Source: Aquimarina intermedia (GTDB lineage: Bacteria > Bacteroidota > Bacteroidia > Flavobacteriales > Flavobacteriaceae). From it: DNA of 64,000 nt. The notes below the pieces were generated by a model. That model saw nothing but the letters and a program-made list of their open reading frames with translations. It was not told the origin of the DNA and ran no database searches. Position numbers and translations under genes: made by a program. Of this stretch, positions 52,895 through 62,248 are shown in pieces (positions within the stretch are counted from its first letter, which is position 1; every line of letters begins with the position of its first letter). Where the stretch lies: NCBI RefSeq assembly GCF_008124785.1, contig NZ_VNHU01000011.1:1-64000 (forward strand), read 5' to 3'.

Positions 52895-55153
52895 ATGCAA
52901 ACGATAAAACGTTGGTTACAAAACCCGTGGATCAAATGGTCCTTGGTAGGGATTACTGGACTCTTAGTATTACTCATCGCTTTTTATATCAGTATTTATG
53001 CAGGTGCCTGGGGCACTGTGCCTACAGCAAAAACGCTGAGTACCCTTAAACAGGCAGAAGCTACCCAAGTACTCGATAAAAACGGCGAACTAATTGGTAA
53101 GTATTACATTTATGACCGTCAACCCATTACTTTCGACGATTTACCGCGGCACCTGATCGATGCGCTAATTGCGACTGAGGATGTTCGGTTCTACGAACAC
53201 GAAGGGATTGATAACAAGAGTTTACTTCGCGTATTTTTTAAATCCATTCTTTTACAGGACAAATCCTCGGGAGGTGGGAGCACCATAACCTTGCAGCTAG
53301 CAAAAAACCTTTTCGGAAGAAAGGATTACGGCAAGATCAGTATTATTGTCAACAAACTGAAAGAATCCATTATCGCCAGCCGTATCGAAGCGATCTATTC
53401 TAAAAACGAAATTCTGACCCTGTATTTTAATACGGTTCCCTTTCCGGATAACACCTATGGTATTGAGAGCGCTGCTCAAAAATTCTTTAATAAAAGTACC
53501 AAAGAACTCAATTTGTCTGAAGCTGCCGTTTTAGTAGGTTCGCTTAAGGCCAATAATGGATACAATCCACGCCTCTATCCCGAGCGCAGTCAGTCGCGTC
53601 GTGACGTAGTCTTACAACAAATGGTAAAGTATGAGTATCTGGATGAAGACCGAGCTAGTAGTACCATGCAGGACACCATTGCGCTGGATTATCAACATTT
53701 TAATCACGATATGGGCGTAGCGCCTTATTTTAGAGAAGTTGTCAAAAAACAATTAGATTCCTTACTCAAAAACTATAAAAATGAGAACGGTGATCCGTAT
53801 AATATCTACAGCGACGGACTCATTATCCATACCACCCTGGATTACCAAATGCAAACCTTAGCCGAGACGGCGATGCAGGAGCATATGCGAGAACTACAAG
53901 CGGCCTATGAAAAGGATCATGGTAACCGTGCACCGTGGAAAAAAGAACTGAATCTCAAGAGTAGCACGGTAAGCAGAACTAAGGCGTATAAAAAATTAAA
54001 AGCTAACGGACTTTCTGAATCGCAACTTAAAGATTCTCTAAGGGCTAAAAGAGAGATGGAATTGTTTGAGTGGGAAGGCAACGTTACTGAAAAAGCATCT
54101 ACACTGGATAGTCTGCAACATTACCGAAAATTTCTCAATACCGGCATGCTATCGATTGATCCTACTACGGGTGCGGTACTTAGTTATATTGGAGGAATTG
54201 ATTACCGCTATTTTAAATATGATCATGTATCCCAAAGTAAACGTCAGGTGGGTTCTACCTTCAAACCTTTTGTATACACCGCAGCAATAGATAATGGTAT
54301 GAAACCATGCACATATTTTCCTGTACGCGCAGTGACTTATACCAATGTGGATGACTGGACGCCCACTAACGCATCAGAAACCGAGGATCCGTATCTTAAT
54401 TACACGCTGGAGACCGCGCTTAGCAACTCAATCAACACCATAGCTGTAAAAGTGCTGAACAAAGTTGGCATTCCGAAGGTTATTGAGCTGGTCAAAAAGC
54501 TGGGAATCACAAGTGAGATTCCCGAACAGCCTTCTATTGCCTTGGGTACTGCGGGTATAACGCTAAAGGAAATGGCCGGAGCTTTTGCGAGTTATGTCAA
54601 CCAGGGTAAATCAGTGACACCCTATCTCATTACCAAAATAGCTGACAAAAATGGAACGGTGCTTGCCGAATATAATCCAAAAATAGCTGAAGAAGCTGCG
54701 TATACTGAGTACACACGAGAGGTAGTACTAGAAATGATGAAAGCAACGGTAGATGAAGGAACGGCAGCCAGATTACGCACCACGTACGGTCTCAGCAATG
54801 ATATCGCCGGTAAGACAGGGACAACACAAGATAATAAGGATGGTTGGTTTGTCGGTATTACTCCTAGATTAGTATCCGTCACTTGGGTAGGTAATGATGA
54901 TTATGCTGTTGGTTTTAAAAGTACACGTATCGGACAGGGCGCCAATGCTGCTTTACCCATTTTTGCAAAACTATATACCAAGATGAATACTGATACAACG
55001 TTTGATCGGTATACTAAAAGTAAATTTGATGCTACCAGTCCAGAAGTACGAGATGATCTGGATTGCGAACCCGAAAAACGAGATAATTTTTTAAAGCGGC
55101 TCTTTTCCGGTAAGAAAAAGAAAAAACGTTTTAAAAAAGAAAAAAACGAATAG
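52895..55153 (+). CDS. class A penicillin-binding protein (PBP1A type)
   Basis: Bifunctional peptidoglycan synthase of 752 residues, anchored by one N-terminal helix (WSLVGITGLLVLLIAFYISIYA). The GT51 glycosyltransferase domain has ATEDVRFYEHEGID with its catalytic Glu, SSGGGSTITLQLAKNLF and the KLKE block. The transpeptidase domain has the SxxK serine in STFKPF, SNS in ALSNSIN and KTGTT in IAGKTGTTQDN. The C-terminal tail is strongly basic (FSGKKKKKRFKKEKNE). Monocistronic; its 3' end is 6 bases from the convergent PAP2 gene. Confidence 0.95.
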   Translation: MQTIKRWLQNPWIKWSLVGITGLLVLLIAFYISIYAGAWGTVPTAKTLSTLKQAEATQVLDKNGELIGKYYIYDRQPITFDDLPRHLIDALIATEDVRFYEHEGIDNKSLLRVFFKSILLQDKSSGGGSTITLQLAKNLFGRKDYGKISIIVNKLKESIIASRIEAIYSKNEILTLYFNTVPFPDNTYGIESAAQKFFNKSTKELNLSEAAVLVGSLKANNGYNPRLYPERSQSRRDVVLQQMVKYEYLDEDRASSTMQDTIALDYQHFNHDMGVAPYFREVVKKQLDSLLKNYKNENGDPYNIYSDGLIIHTTLDYQMQTLAETAMQEHMRELQAAYEKDHGNRAPWKKELNLKSSTVSRTKAYKKLKANGLSESQLKDSLRAKREMELFEWEGNVTEKASTLDSLQHYRKFLNTGMLSIDPTTGAVLSYIGGIDYRYFKYDHVSQSKRQVGSTFKPFVYTAAIDNGMKPCTYFPVRAVTYTNVDDWTPTNASETEDPYLNYTLETALSNSINTIAVKVLNKVGIPKVIELVKKLGITSEIPEQPSIALGTAGITLKEMAGAFASYVNQGKSVTPYLITKIADKNGTVLAEYNPKIAEEAAYTEYTREVVLEMMKATVDEGTAARLRTTYGLSNDIAGKTGTTQDNKDGWFVGITPRLVSVTWVGNDDYAVGFKSTRIGQGANAALPIFAKLYTKMNTDTTFDRYTKSKFDATSPEVRDDLDCEPEKRDNFLKRLFSGKKKKKRFKKEKNE

Positions 55154-55159
55154 TGAATT

Positions 55160-55738
55160 CTAAATCGTAGGTACATCAAAACGCTTAAGCAGATACTGGT
55201 ATATGCGATATGCAAGATACCCCATCCCGATACCGGCAGTCATACCGGCAGCTACGTCAGCGGGATAATGCACACCAACATAAATACGACTATAACTAAC
55301 GATCACTGCCCAAAGTACCATAAAGACAAATATATATTTGAGGCGTGATTGTAAAGTTAAACCTGTAAAGAAGGCCAACGCCATAGAGCTGGTGGCATGA
55401 CCTGAGAAAAATCCGTGTCTTCCACAACGTTCTGCTATAAAGCGTGTAAACTCTGCAACTCCCTCTGCACGACAAGGACGCGGACGCAAAAAGAATATAT
55501 TTTTAAATAAATTAGCTAGCTGATCGGTAGCGGTAATCAAGGCTGCGACTAATACCAGACATATCAAAGTACCCTTAAGGCCAAAATTTTTAAAGAAAAA
55601 ATACAATAGCAATAAATAAAGCGGAATTTGATAAAACTTTTCAGTCATAAATAACCAAAATCCATCCCATGTAGGAGTTCCTAAATTATTGAGATATAAA
55701 AATAAGTCTTTATCTAATTGAACTAATTCTTCTAACAT
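55160..55738 (-). CDS. PAP2-family membrane phosphatase
   Basis: Integral membrane lipid phosphatase of 192 residues. The three PAP2 motifs are complete: KNIFFLRPRPCRAEG, FFSGHATSSMAL and YSRIYVGVHYPADVAAG. Probable substrates are undecaprenyl pyrophosphate or phosphatidic-acid-type lipids. The convergent class A PBP gene next to it fits a cell-wall lipid-carrier role, though the two are not co-transcribed. Confidence 0.93.
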   Translation of the reverse strand: MLEELVQLDKDLFLYLNNLGTPTWDGFWLFMTEKFYQIPLYLLLLYFFFKNFGLKGTLICLVLVAALITATDQLANLFKNIFFLRPRPCRAEGVAEFTRFIAERCGRHGFFSGHATSSMALAFFTGLTLQSRLKYIFVFMVLWAVIVSYSRIYVGVHYPADVAAGMTAGIGMGYLAYRIYQYLLKRFDVPTI

Positions 55739-55785
55739 AGTACAGTGTTATAAAAGTGATATTTTGATTACAAAGCTAAGGAAGC

Positions 55786-56013
55786 TTACTCCTCATAACG
55801 CTCAATCTCACGATCGTAAAAATCGTTTGCTGCTTTAAATAAGTTCTCGGCCTCCTCTTGCAGCTCTTTCTCATCTGAAGCATCAAACTCCTCTAACCAC
55901 TCAACCTCATCATCCTCCAGATTAATAATAAATCTCGGGAATTCTGTATGAATTACAAATATTGCCTCAGGTAAATCGGTGTTGTCTCCTAAAATAAACT
56001 TCGGAAAAGCCAT
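55786..56013 (-). CDS. small acidic conserved protein
   Basis: Protein of 75 residues starting MAFPKFILGDNTDLPEAIFVIHTEFPRFIINL, then almost wholly Glu/Asp (VEWLEEFDASDEKELQEEAENLFK). Likely a small soluble alpha/beta protein; I have seen the N-terminal motif in other Flavobacteriaceae but know no function. It has a good promoter and no partner genes. Confidence 0.8.
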   Translation of the reverse strand: MAFPKFILGDNTDLPEAIFVIHTEFPRFIINLEDDEVEWLEEFDASDEKELQEEAENLFKAANDFYDREIERYEE

Positions 56014-56040
56014 ATATCGTCCTTAAAATTATCAAAGTGC

Positions 56041-56073
56041 CAAAGATACTAAGTTTTTGACGTAGTAAAGCAA
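56041..56073 (-). promoter_or_regulatory. promoter of the small acidic protein gene
   Basis: Minus strand: TTG, a 22-bp spacer (somewhat long), then TATCTTTG, an exact -7 match. The leader would be about 21 nt. Confidence 0.5.
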
Positions 56074-56110
56074 CATTACGCTTCCGAAAAAAATTGATAG
56101 TTACACCTGA

Positions 56111-57181
56111 TTACTTTGGTGCTACTATCTCTACCTCCACACGATTATATGCTTCTGGATCGGCCGTTTGCATCGCATCCTCCTCCTCGGCAGTTACAAT
56201 TTCGATCAAAGATTCATCAATACCTTTATCTATGAAATACTTTTTCACATTTAAAGCTCTGGTAGATGCCATAATTTCGTTTTCAAATTCAGAACCGGCA
56301 TCGTTAGCAAAGCCACTAACTTTGATAGCATCTACTTTGAATAACTTTACATATTGAATATAGGTGTCTAATTCTTTCTCTACCACACTATCCGTTTCAC
56401 TTTCTCCGTTCAAGAATTCAATATCCTTAAAATCTAATACCATACTGCAAACATCCTGCGGAATAAGGTTTTGAGTAACCTGCATCTCTAATAACATAAC
56501 ATCATCAACAAAATAGTACGCATTACCCATATCACCAGAAGCAGATTTTAAAGAACGCCCTTTAGGATTGTTTCCAAAATATCCTAAAGAAATGTAATTC
56601 TCAGTACCTTTAGCTTTATAGACTCCGCACACTTTTGTCCATCCCTGATAATCACATAGCATCTCTGTAGATTCCACATGCAGTTTCAATTTTGACGTAG
56701 GTGTTATTCGTGGTTTTCTTGAACTGAAATAAGATCCAATAGAAGAGGTACATCCTTTTGAAACACCTTCAGCCAAACTTACATACATATGATAATAATA
56801 AAATCTACCTGCTTTTAAGGGCTGATCCAGTTTAGCAACAATTCCTTCTTTGTAAATTCCGCCAGAAATATACATTCCCACTTTACCTTCTCCGGTACGT
56901 GGCTCCTGACGACCAAATTGCGGCAAAAAATTATTTGCCTTGTGTTTAAAATTTACACGAGCCGTTTCCGGATGAAATATATCGGGTGAATTAACCAAAG
57001 CAGACCAATCTTTTATTTTACCAAAATTCTGCATCTCATGCGTCAATTTGGTTACCGAAGGTTTGGTAGATTCAAATCCGGGATTTGGTATGAGGTTTTG
57101 AGCATGGGTGAAAGCAATCGTGAATACACATAACAATACAGTACAAAATACCGTATAAAAGCTAGGTTTTGGGACAGTCAT
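56111..57181 (-). CDS. OmpA-family outer-membrane protein
   Basis: Protein of 356 residues with a signal peptide (ends TIAFTHAQ). The N-terminal beta-rich domain contains LIPNPGFESTKPS, as in carbohydrate-binding or DUF642-like modules, plus GRQEPRTGEGKVGMYISGG and RFYYYHMYVSLAEG. The C-terminal OmpA domain (about 255-356) has VSGFANDAGSEFENEIMASTRALNVKKYF and YNRVEVEI and should bind peptidoglycan. No lipobox. It may link a surface ligand to the cell wall. A clear promoter lies 30 bases upstream. Confidence 0.88.
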   Translation of the reverse strand: MTVPKPSFYTVFCTVLLCVFTIAFTHAQNLIPNPGFESTKPSVTKLTHEMQNFGKIKDWSALVNSPDIFHPETARVNFKHKANNFLPQFGRQEPRTGEGKVGMYISGGIYKEGIVAKLDQPLKAGRFYYYHMYVSLAEGVSKGCTSSIGSYFSSRKPRITPTSKLKLHVESTEMLCDYQGWTKVCGVYKAKGTENYISLGYFGNNPKGRSLKSASGDMGNAYYFVDDVMLLEMQVTQNLIPQDVCSMVLDFKDIEFLNGESETDSVVEKELDTYIQYVKLFKVDAIKVSGFANDAGSEFENEIMASTRALNVKKYFIDKGIDESLIEIVTAEEEDAMQTADPEAYNRVEVEIVAPK

Positions 57182-57210
57182 TTTTCTAGGTTTAATTCAA
57201 TTTGGTTGTT

Positions 57211-57241
57211 GAAAGATACTTAATTATTTGTTAAATGCAAA
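57211..57241 (-). promoter_or_regulatory. promoter of the OmpA-family gene
   Basis: Minus strand: TTTG, a 19-bp spacer, then TATCTTTC, 7/8 of TAnnTTTG. The predicted leader is about 23 nt. Confidence 0.55.
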
Positions 57242-57353
57242 TAACGTGTCTACTGTTAAAAACGTATAACACACCAGATAAATTGAAATAAAAATCATCT
57301 GCTATTATAGTAAAATATTAATTTACAGTAATTTAAATTGTAAGTATAAAATG

Positions 57354-58739
57354 TTATTTATCCAAAACACTGCCTGTAGCAATCATACGATCACTTAATA
57401 TTTTAAAACGGATATATAATAAAATTGCAGAAACGGTGAGTCCCGCTAAGAGCCCTAACCATATACCTGAATTTGCATACTCCGTATATAATCCAAGGTA
57501 ATAACTCACAGGAAAACCTACAATCCAATAAGCTATAAATGTGATTATTGTAGGTATTACAACATCTTGCAGACCTCGCAATGCACCAAGTACAACCACT
57601 TGTATACCGTCTGAAATTTGAAACAATGCAGCAATCAATAACAGCTCTGACGCTATCAATATTACTTCATTATTATCTACCAAATTTGCCACGTCATTAA
57701 CGTCGAGATACATTTGCGGTAGGAGTGTATTAAATGCTACAAAGAAAATAGCAAAAATCACTTCTATGATAAAAGTGAGCAGTAAAATAGATAAGGCAAT
57801 GCGTTTGAGTTCACGATATTGATGCAATCCTTTTTGATTACCCACCCGTACCATTGCAGCTACGCTAAGTCCGGTAGCCACCATAAAAGTCATGGACGCC
57901 AGGTTTAATGCGATTTGATTTGCCGCTTGCGGGTTTTTACCTAATATCCCTGACAACCAGATAGCAGCAGTAAAAATTCCTACTTCAAAAAACATTTGCA
58001 AAGCCGAAGGGAAGCCTAAATAAATAATTTTACGCAACATTTTGCTGTCAAGCACAAATAGTTTGATTGCTGTAACATATGCTTTTGATTTAGCTTTCGC
58101 ACGTAGTAAAATCCATAAGAAAGCAACCATTACAAAACGTGAGATCAACGTACCAATGGCAGCACCGACAATTCCCATTTGAGGAAATCCAAACTTACCG
58201 AAAATCAACACATAATTTAATACAATATTGACCACGTTGGCAATCAAGGTTGCGTACATCGGGTATTTGGTCATAGAAAGTCCATCAGAGAATTGTTTAA
58301 ACGCCTGAAAAACAATCAACGGAATTAAAGAAAATGCAACTAAATCCAGATAAGGTATCGCAAGCTCCACCACTTCTACCGGCTGCTTCATCAAATACAT
58401 TATTGGCTTTGCTGCAAGAATTATTAAAAATAAAATGATGCTCAATACAGTACACAAAAACAATCCGTGTTTAAGTGCAGACTTACCTGAATTAAAGTTG
58501 CCCTCACCATCTGCTTCTGCCACCAAAGGGGTGATAGCTGTAGAGAAACCTATACCCAGTGACATCGCGATAAACATAAAACTATTACCCAAGGAAACTG
58601 CAGCCAATTGTGCAGTCCCTAATTGCCCCACCATGATGTTATCAATAAGACCTACAAACGTATGCCCTAACATCCCCAGCATTACGGGAGCAGCCAATTT
58701 GAGATTGTAACGAAATTCTTTGGTGTATTGTGTAAGCAT
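57354..58739 (-). CDS. MATE-family multidrug efflux protein
   Basis: Twelve-helix cation/drug antiporter of 461 residues. Family blocks are APVMLGMLGHTFVGLIDNIMVGQLGTAQLAAVSLGNSF in the first half and GFPSALQMFFEVGIF in the second, with the two halves repeated as expected. NorM-like size. Monocistronic, no regulator adjacent; substrate unknown. Confidence 0.94.
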   Translation of the reverse strand: MLTQYTKEFRYNLKLAAPVMLGMLGHTFVGLIDNIMVGQLGTAQLAAVSLGNSFMFIAMSLGIGFSTAITPLVAEADGEGNFNSGKSALKHGLFLCTVLSIILFLIILAAKPIMYLMKQPVEVVELAIPYLDLVAFSLIPLIVFQAFKQFSDGLSMTKYPMYATLIANVVNIVLNYVLIFGKFGFPQMGIVGAAIGTLISRFVMVAFLWILLRAKAKSKAYVTAIKLFVLDSKMLRKIIYLGFPSALQMFFEVGIFTAAIWLSGILGKNPQAANQIALNLASMTFMVATGLSVAAMVRVGNQKGLHQYRELKRIALSILLLTFIIEVIFAIFFVAFNTLLPQMYLDVNDVANLVDNNEVILIASELLLIAALFQISDGIQVVVLGALRGLQDVVIPTIITFIAYWIVGFPVSYYLGLYTEYANSGIWLGLLAGLTVSAILLYIRFKILSDRMIATGSVLDK

Positions 58740-58839
58740 ATAAACTATTGAAGGCGTAAAGGTATTACTTCCCGCTAAACTAAAATTTTAAAATGACTTT
58801 TTTTACTTATTTTTAAAGCGTAATCTTAAAATACATTTT

Positions 58840-59193
58840 GTGGCGACAGCGATAAAAAACAAAGAAGTTTCAAATATTTACTTGGTGGTATGCACTATTC
58901 TTTTAGCATTACTCGTTTTTGCCTCTTTGCCAATGGCAATGATGTCACCAATGCTATTTGATAGTCCGGGATCTTATGAAAATATGAGCACGATAACACT
59001 ATTTGTAGCTGTTATAAGTTTTCCTTTGGTCGTATTATTTGCAATTCCCGGTGGTTGGATGCTACACCATTACAAAAGGTATGTGCTTTCTAAAATTACT
59101 ATTAGTCTACCGATAGTTAATATTATTATTGGTATCCTGTCTTGTACTATTTTAGTTGTTTTTTGTGATGGAGCATTAAATTGTCGTTACTAA
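58840..59193 (+). CDS. small three-helix membrane protein
   Basis: Protein of 117 residues starting at GTG 58840 (VATAIKNKEVSNIYL). Three hydrophobic helices (VVCTILLALLVFASLPMAMM, ITLFVAVISFPLVVLFAIPGGWM, ISLPIVNIIIGILSCTILVVF) are joined by short loops. Divergent from the MATE gene. Function unknown. Confidence 0.75.
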   Translation: MATAIKNKEVSNIYLVVCTILLALLVFASLPMAMMSPMLFDSPGSYENMSTITLFVAVISFPLVVLFAIPGGWMLHHYKRYVLSKITISLPIVNIIIGILSCTILVVFCDGALNCRY

Positions 59194-59292
59194 CCTTTTT
59201 GAAAATAGAATTCAATTAGACCGCTTACAGAAAATGGACTGAAACTATCGTAAAGAAAGAGCTAACATAGACGTTACCGCCACACACCCATT

Positions 59293-60687
59293 TTATTCGA
59301 TACCGTATTTATCAAACAGGTACACTAAACTTGTCATGGTAGCAGCCCCGAGTTCCAATTCTCGCTTGTTAACTGCATCAAACGTATCATTTTTTGCATG
59401 ATGATAATCAAAATAGCGCTGAGAATCGGGTCTTAAACCGGCCAATACATTGGTGTCTTTTTTGAGCGGTCCTATATCAGCTCCACTACCGCCTTTTACA
59501 AAATAATGAATTAAGTAGGGTTCAAATAACGGTTTCCAGGATAGCACTTTATTAAAAGTAGCATCTGTACAATCAAAAGAAAAACCTCTGGGCGTAAATC
59601 CTCCTGAATCGCTTTCTAAAGCGAACACATGATCTTCATTCTTTTGAGTAGCTATTTTAGCATATTTTTTACCTCCACGTAAACCATTCTCTTCATTCAT
59701 AAACATAACAACCCGAATAGAGTGTTTTGGCTGATACCCAATTTTTTTGAACAAACGCAGCACCTCCATAGATTGTACGATTCCCGCACCATCATCATGG
59801 GATCCATCACCTAGATCCCAGGAATCTAAATGACCTCCCACTACCATGTATTTATCGGGAAATTCGCTTCCTTTAATTTCGCCGATCACATTAAAGGATT
59901 CTACATCTTCCCAAGTACGGCAATTCATGTTTATATGAAATTTAATGTTGGGATTAAGTTTCAACATAGAGCTAAGCAAATCGGCACCGTTAGTACTTAT
60001 TGCTGCTGCCGGGATTTTTTCGGAATCTTTTAAATCTCCGTAGCTCATAGCACCTGTATGTGGTAAGTCATCGGATCGTAAAGTTAACGAACGAACCAAC
60101 ACACCCACTGCTCCATACTTTGCAGCTGCGGCTGCACCGGCATACCGTTGATCCACACAACCACCGTACGCTTCGAACGTATTGATCAAATCAGCTTGCA
60201 TGGGACGGTTATAAAAAACAATTTTTCCTTCGATCGCTTTTCTTCCTAATTTTTCAAGAGCCTCAAGGCTTTTTATTTCGATTAAAGGAGCTTTCAGGCC
60301 ACCTATTGGTGTTGGCACAGAACCGCCTAAAGCACAAATAGGGACATTCGTGGATTTACCCGGTTCGGTCTCGATATAAGCAAACTCTGTTACACCTCTT
60401 GTCCATTTTGGCACCATTACCGGTTGTAACCAAACTTTATCCAGTCTGAGTTTTTCTAATTCTGCTTTCCCCCACTCTACAGCTTTTTGTGCATTGAGAG
60501 AGCCCGATAATCGCGCTCCGATTTGGTTAGACAAATGGTCTAGCCACTGGTAACTATTACCTTCTAAAAGGGCAGTATCGTATATCTTTTTTAATTGAGC
60601 TTTATCTTCTTTGCTTACTGTAGACTGTGCGTGAATTTGTGCAGCAGCTACCAAACAAAAGCAGATAATAATTCTTCTTACAAACAT
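59293..60687 (-). CDS. M28-family zinc peptidase, carboxypeptidase Q-like
   Basis: Secreted exopeptidase of 464 residues with a signal peptide (IIICFCLVAAAQIHAQ). A PA-like domain is inserted, followed by the M28 zinc ligands: GGHLDSWDLGDGSHDDGAG, MNEENG with the catalytic Glu, LESDSGGFTP and YHHAKNDTFD. The mammalian plasma glutamate carboxypeptidase has this layout, so dipeptide hydrolysis in the periplasm is a fair guess. The ppk2 gene, upstream on the same strand, ends 31 bases before its start. Confidence 0.92.
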   Translation of the reverse strand: MFVRRIIICFCLVAAAQIHAQSTVSKEDKAQLKKIYDTALLEGNSYQWLDHLSNQIGARLSGSLNAQKAVEWGKAELEKLRLDKVWLQPVMVPKWTRGVTEFAYIETEPGKSTNVPICALGGSVPTPIGGLKAPLIEIKSLEALEKLGRKAIEGKIVFYNRPMQADLINTFEAYGGCVDQRYAGAAAAAKYGAVGVLVRSLTLRSDDLPHTGAMSYGDLKDSEKIPAAAISTNGADLLSSMLKLNPNIKFHINMNCRTWEDVESFNVIGEIKGSEFPDKYMVVGGHLDSWDLGDGSHDDGAGIVQSMEVLRLFKKIGYQPKHSIRVVMFMNEENGLRGGKKYAKIATQKNEDHVFALESDSGGFTPRGFSFDCTDATFNKVLSWKPLFEPYLIHYFVKGGSGADIGPLKKDTNVLAGLRPDSQRYFDYHHAKNDTFDAVNKRELELGAATMTSLVYLFDKYGIE

Positions 60688-60718
60688 AAATTTGGGTATA
60701 TGTGATTAGTTGTTCAAA

Positions 60719-61597
60719 CTACTCCTTACGAAGCTGTTCTTTATACAATTCAATATTTTCTTGTGTTTCTTTATCTAATTCGGGTTCTTCAATATCTGTA
60801 TACGTTTTTAAAGTATCTAACATAGTCTTTGCCACAATATACCGTGCCGTCGGTTTATCATCTGCCGGAATGACAAACCAAGGTGCATGCGATTTTGATG
60901 TTCTGTTGATCGCATCCTCATAACAATCCTGATATGCATCCCAAAGTGCTCTTTCTTTAAGGTCCCCGGGAGAGAACTTCCAATTTTTCTCTTCTTTCTC
61001 TAATCGGCGTAACAATCGATTCTTTTGCTCTTCTTTTGACAAATGCAAAAAGAATTTGAATATAATAGTTCCATTATCAGCCAAATGTTTTTCAAAATTG
61101 CGAATTTGTTCAAAACGAGCCTCCCAAAAATCTTCATCAATCGCTGCTACACTCGTAACATTTGGCAAATTTTCACCTAAAATATATTCGGGATGTACTC
61201 TGGTTACCAAAACATTTTCATAGTGTGTGCGATTAAAGACGCCAAATTTACCCCGTTGTGGCAAAGCAATATAGTGTCTCCATAAATAATCATGACTGCG
61301 TTCAAGCTCAGTAGGAACTTTAAAGCTGTGCACAACCACTCCCCGACTGTTGAAATCTTTGAAGACCTCACGAATCAGACTATCTTTTCCAGATGTATCC
61401 ATTCCCTGCAAACATACCAATACCGCATATTTATCATGGGCATATAATGTATCCTGTAGTTCACCCAGTTTTTCACGAACCTCTTCGAGTTCTTTTTCTA
61501 TTTTCTTTTCGCCCGCATTAAGATCATACGTAGTAGCTACTTTTGTAATTTTAATAGGTTGTGTTACCTGAAAGTCTGATAGTGTGATTTTTTTCAT
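60719..61597 (-). CDS. ppk2: polyphosphate kinase 2
   Basis: PPK2-family nucleotide kinase of 292 residues that phosphorylates ADP, AMP or GDP with polyphosphate. The P-loop is GMDTSGKD (65-72), followed by REVFKDFNSRGVVVHSFKVPTELERSHDYLWRHY and FNRTHYENVLVTRVHP. The lid region and WFVIPADDKPTARYIVAKT complete the family set. Single-domain length; the class cannot be fixed by eye. A promoter candidate lies 21 bases upstream. Confidence 0.94.
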   Translation of the reverse strand: MKKITLSDFQVTQPIKITKVATTYDLNAGEKKIEKELEEVREKLGELQDTLYAHDKYAVLVCLQGMDTSGKDSLIREVFKDFNSRGVVVHSFKVPTELERSHDYLWRHYIALPQRGKFGVFNRTHYENVLVTRVHPEYILGENLPNVTSVAAIDEDFWEARFEQIRNFEKHLADNGTIIFKFFLHLSKEEQKNRLLRRLEKEEKNWKFSPGDLKERALWDAYQDCYEDAINRTSKSHAPWFVIPADDKPTARYIVAKTMLDTLKTYTDIEEPELDKETQENIELYKEQLRKE

Positions 61598-61617
61598 ATC
61601 GGTGCAGAATAAGTTCT

Positions 61618-61646
61618 CGAAGATACTAAAGTTTTAACCCAACAAA
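61618..61646 (-). promoter_or_regulatory. promoter candidate for ppk2
   Basis: Minus strand: TTTG, a 17-bp spacer, then TATCTTCG (7/8 of the -7 consensus). The leader would be about 14 nt. Confidence 0.4.
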
Positions 61647-61676
61647 AAATTAAGACTTGGTACAATAGAAAGTTTA

Positions 61677-62219
61677 CTAACGGGCAGCGAAATCATAGTT
61701 AAAACCAATCACAAAGGTGTCATAGCGTCTTCCTAAGCTTTTAATGTTTAATTCTACATAGATATGTATGGGAATAGTGAGTTGATGCAGTGCTCTTAAT
61801 TTTATCTGTGCACCGTGATTAAAATTACCGCTTTGTATCACTAGAAAAGCCTTATCCAAACGTTCGTCCAACCCGGGTTCATCGTTACCTACATAACCGA
61901 TCCCGGCGGTAATCGTCGTAGGATACCAATTGAAAAGGATTAGGTTGACACCAAGTGCTACTTCATTATACCCGGTATGTCGGTCCTCTGTATCGTCGGG
62001 GATTAAAATCTGCCTGTTAAATTCTCCCATGTATGTTGTAAAACAATTGGGAGCATACTCAACACGTGCACCGATTCCTAGCTCGCTAGCAAGACCAAAG
62101 TTCTTATTAATGGCGACTCCAAAGTTGAGACTGTTGGGTTCATATTGACCCTGTATAGCACTGATGCTAACGATAAATAACAAGAGTAAACAGAGCTGTT
62201 TGGGGCTGCTCATATTCAT
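61677..62219 (-). CDS. outer-membrane beta-barrel-like protein
   Basis: Protein of 180 residues with a signal peptide (LLLFIVSISAIQGQ). Alternating strands (FGVAINKNFGLASELGIGARVEYAP, EVALGVNLILFNWYPTTITAGIGYVG, IPIHIYVELNIKSLG) end in FVIGFNYDFAAR. Not assigned to a named family. It follows the response-regulator gene by 29 bases on the same strand, so the three leftward genes at the right end probably form one unit. Confidence 0.8.
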   Translation of the reverse strand: MNMSSPKQLCLLLLFIVSISAIQGQYEPNSLNFGVAINKNFGLASELGIGARVEYAPNCFTTYMGEFNRQILIPDDTEDRHTGYNEVALGVNLILFNWYPTTITAGIGYVGNDEPGLDERLDKAFLVIQSGNFNHGAQIKLRALHQLTIPIHIYVELNIKSLGRRYDTFVIGFNYDFAAR

Positions 62220-62248
62220 TGTTCGCTTTTAAAGATTTATACTGTTTT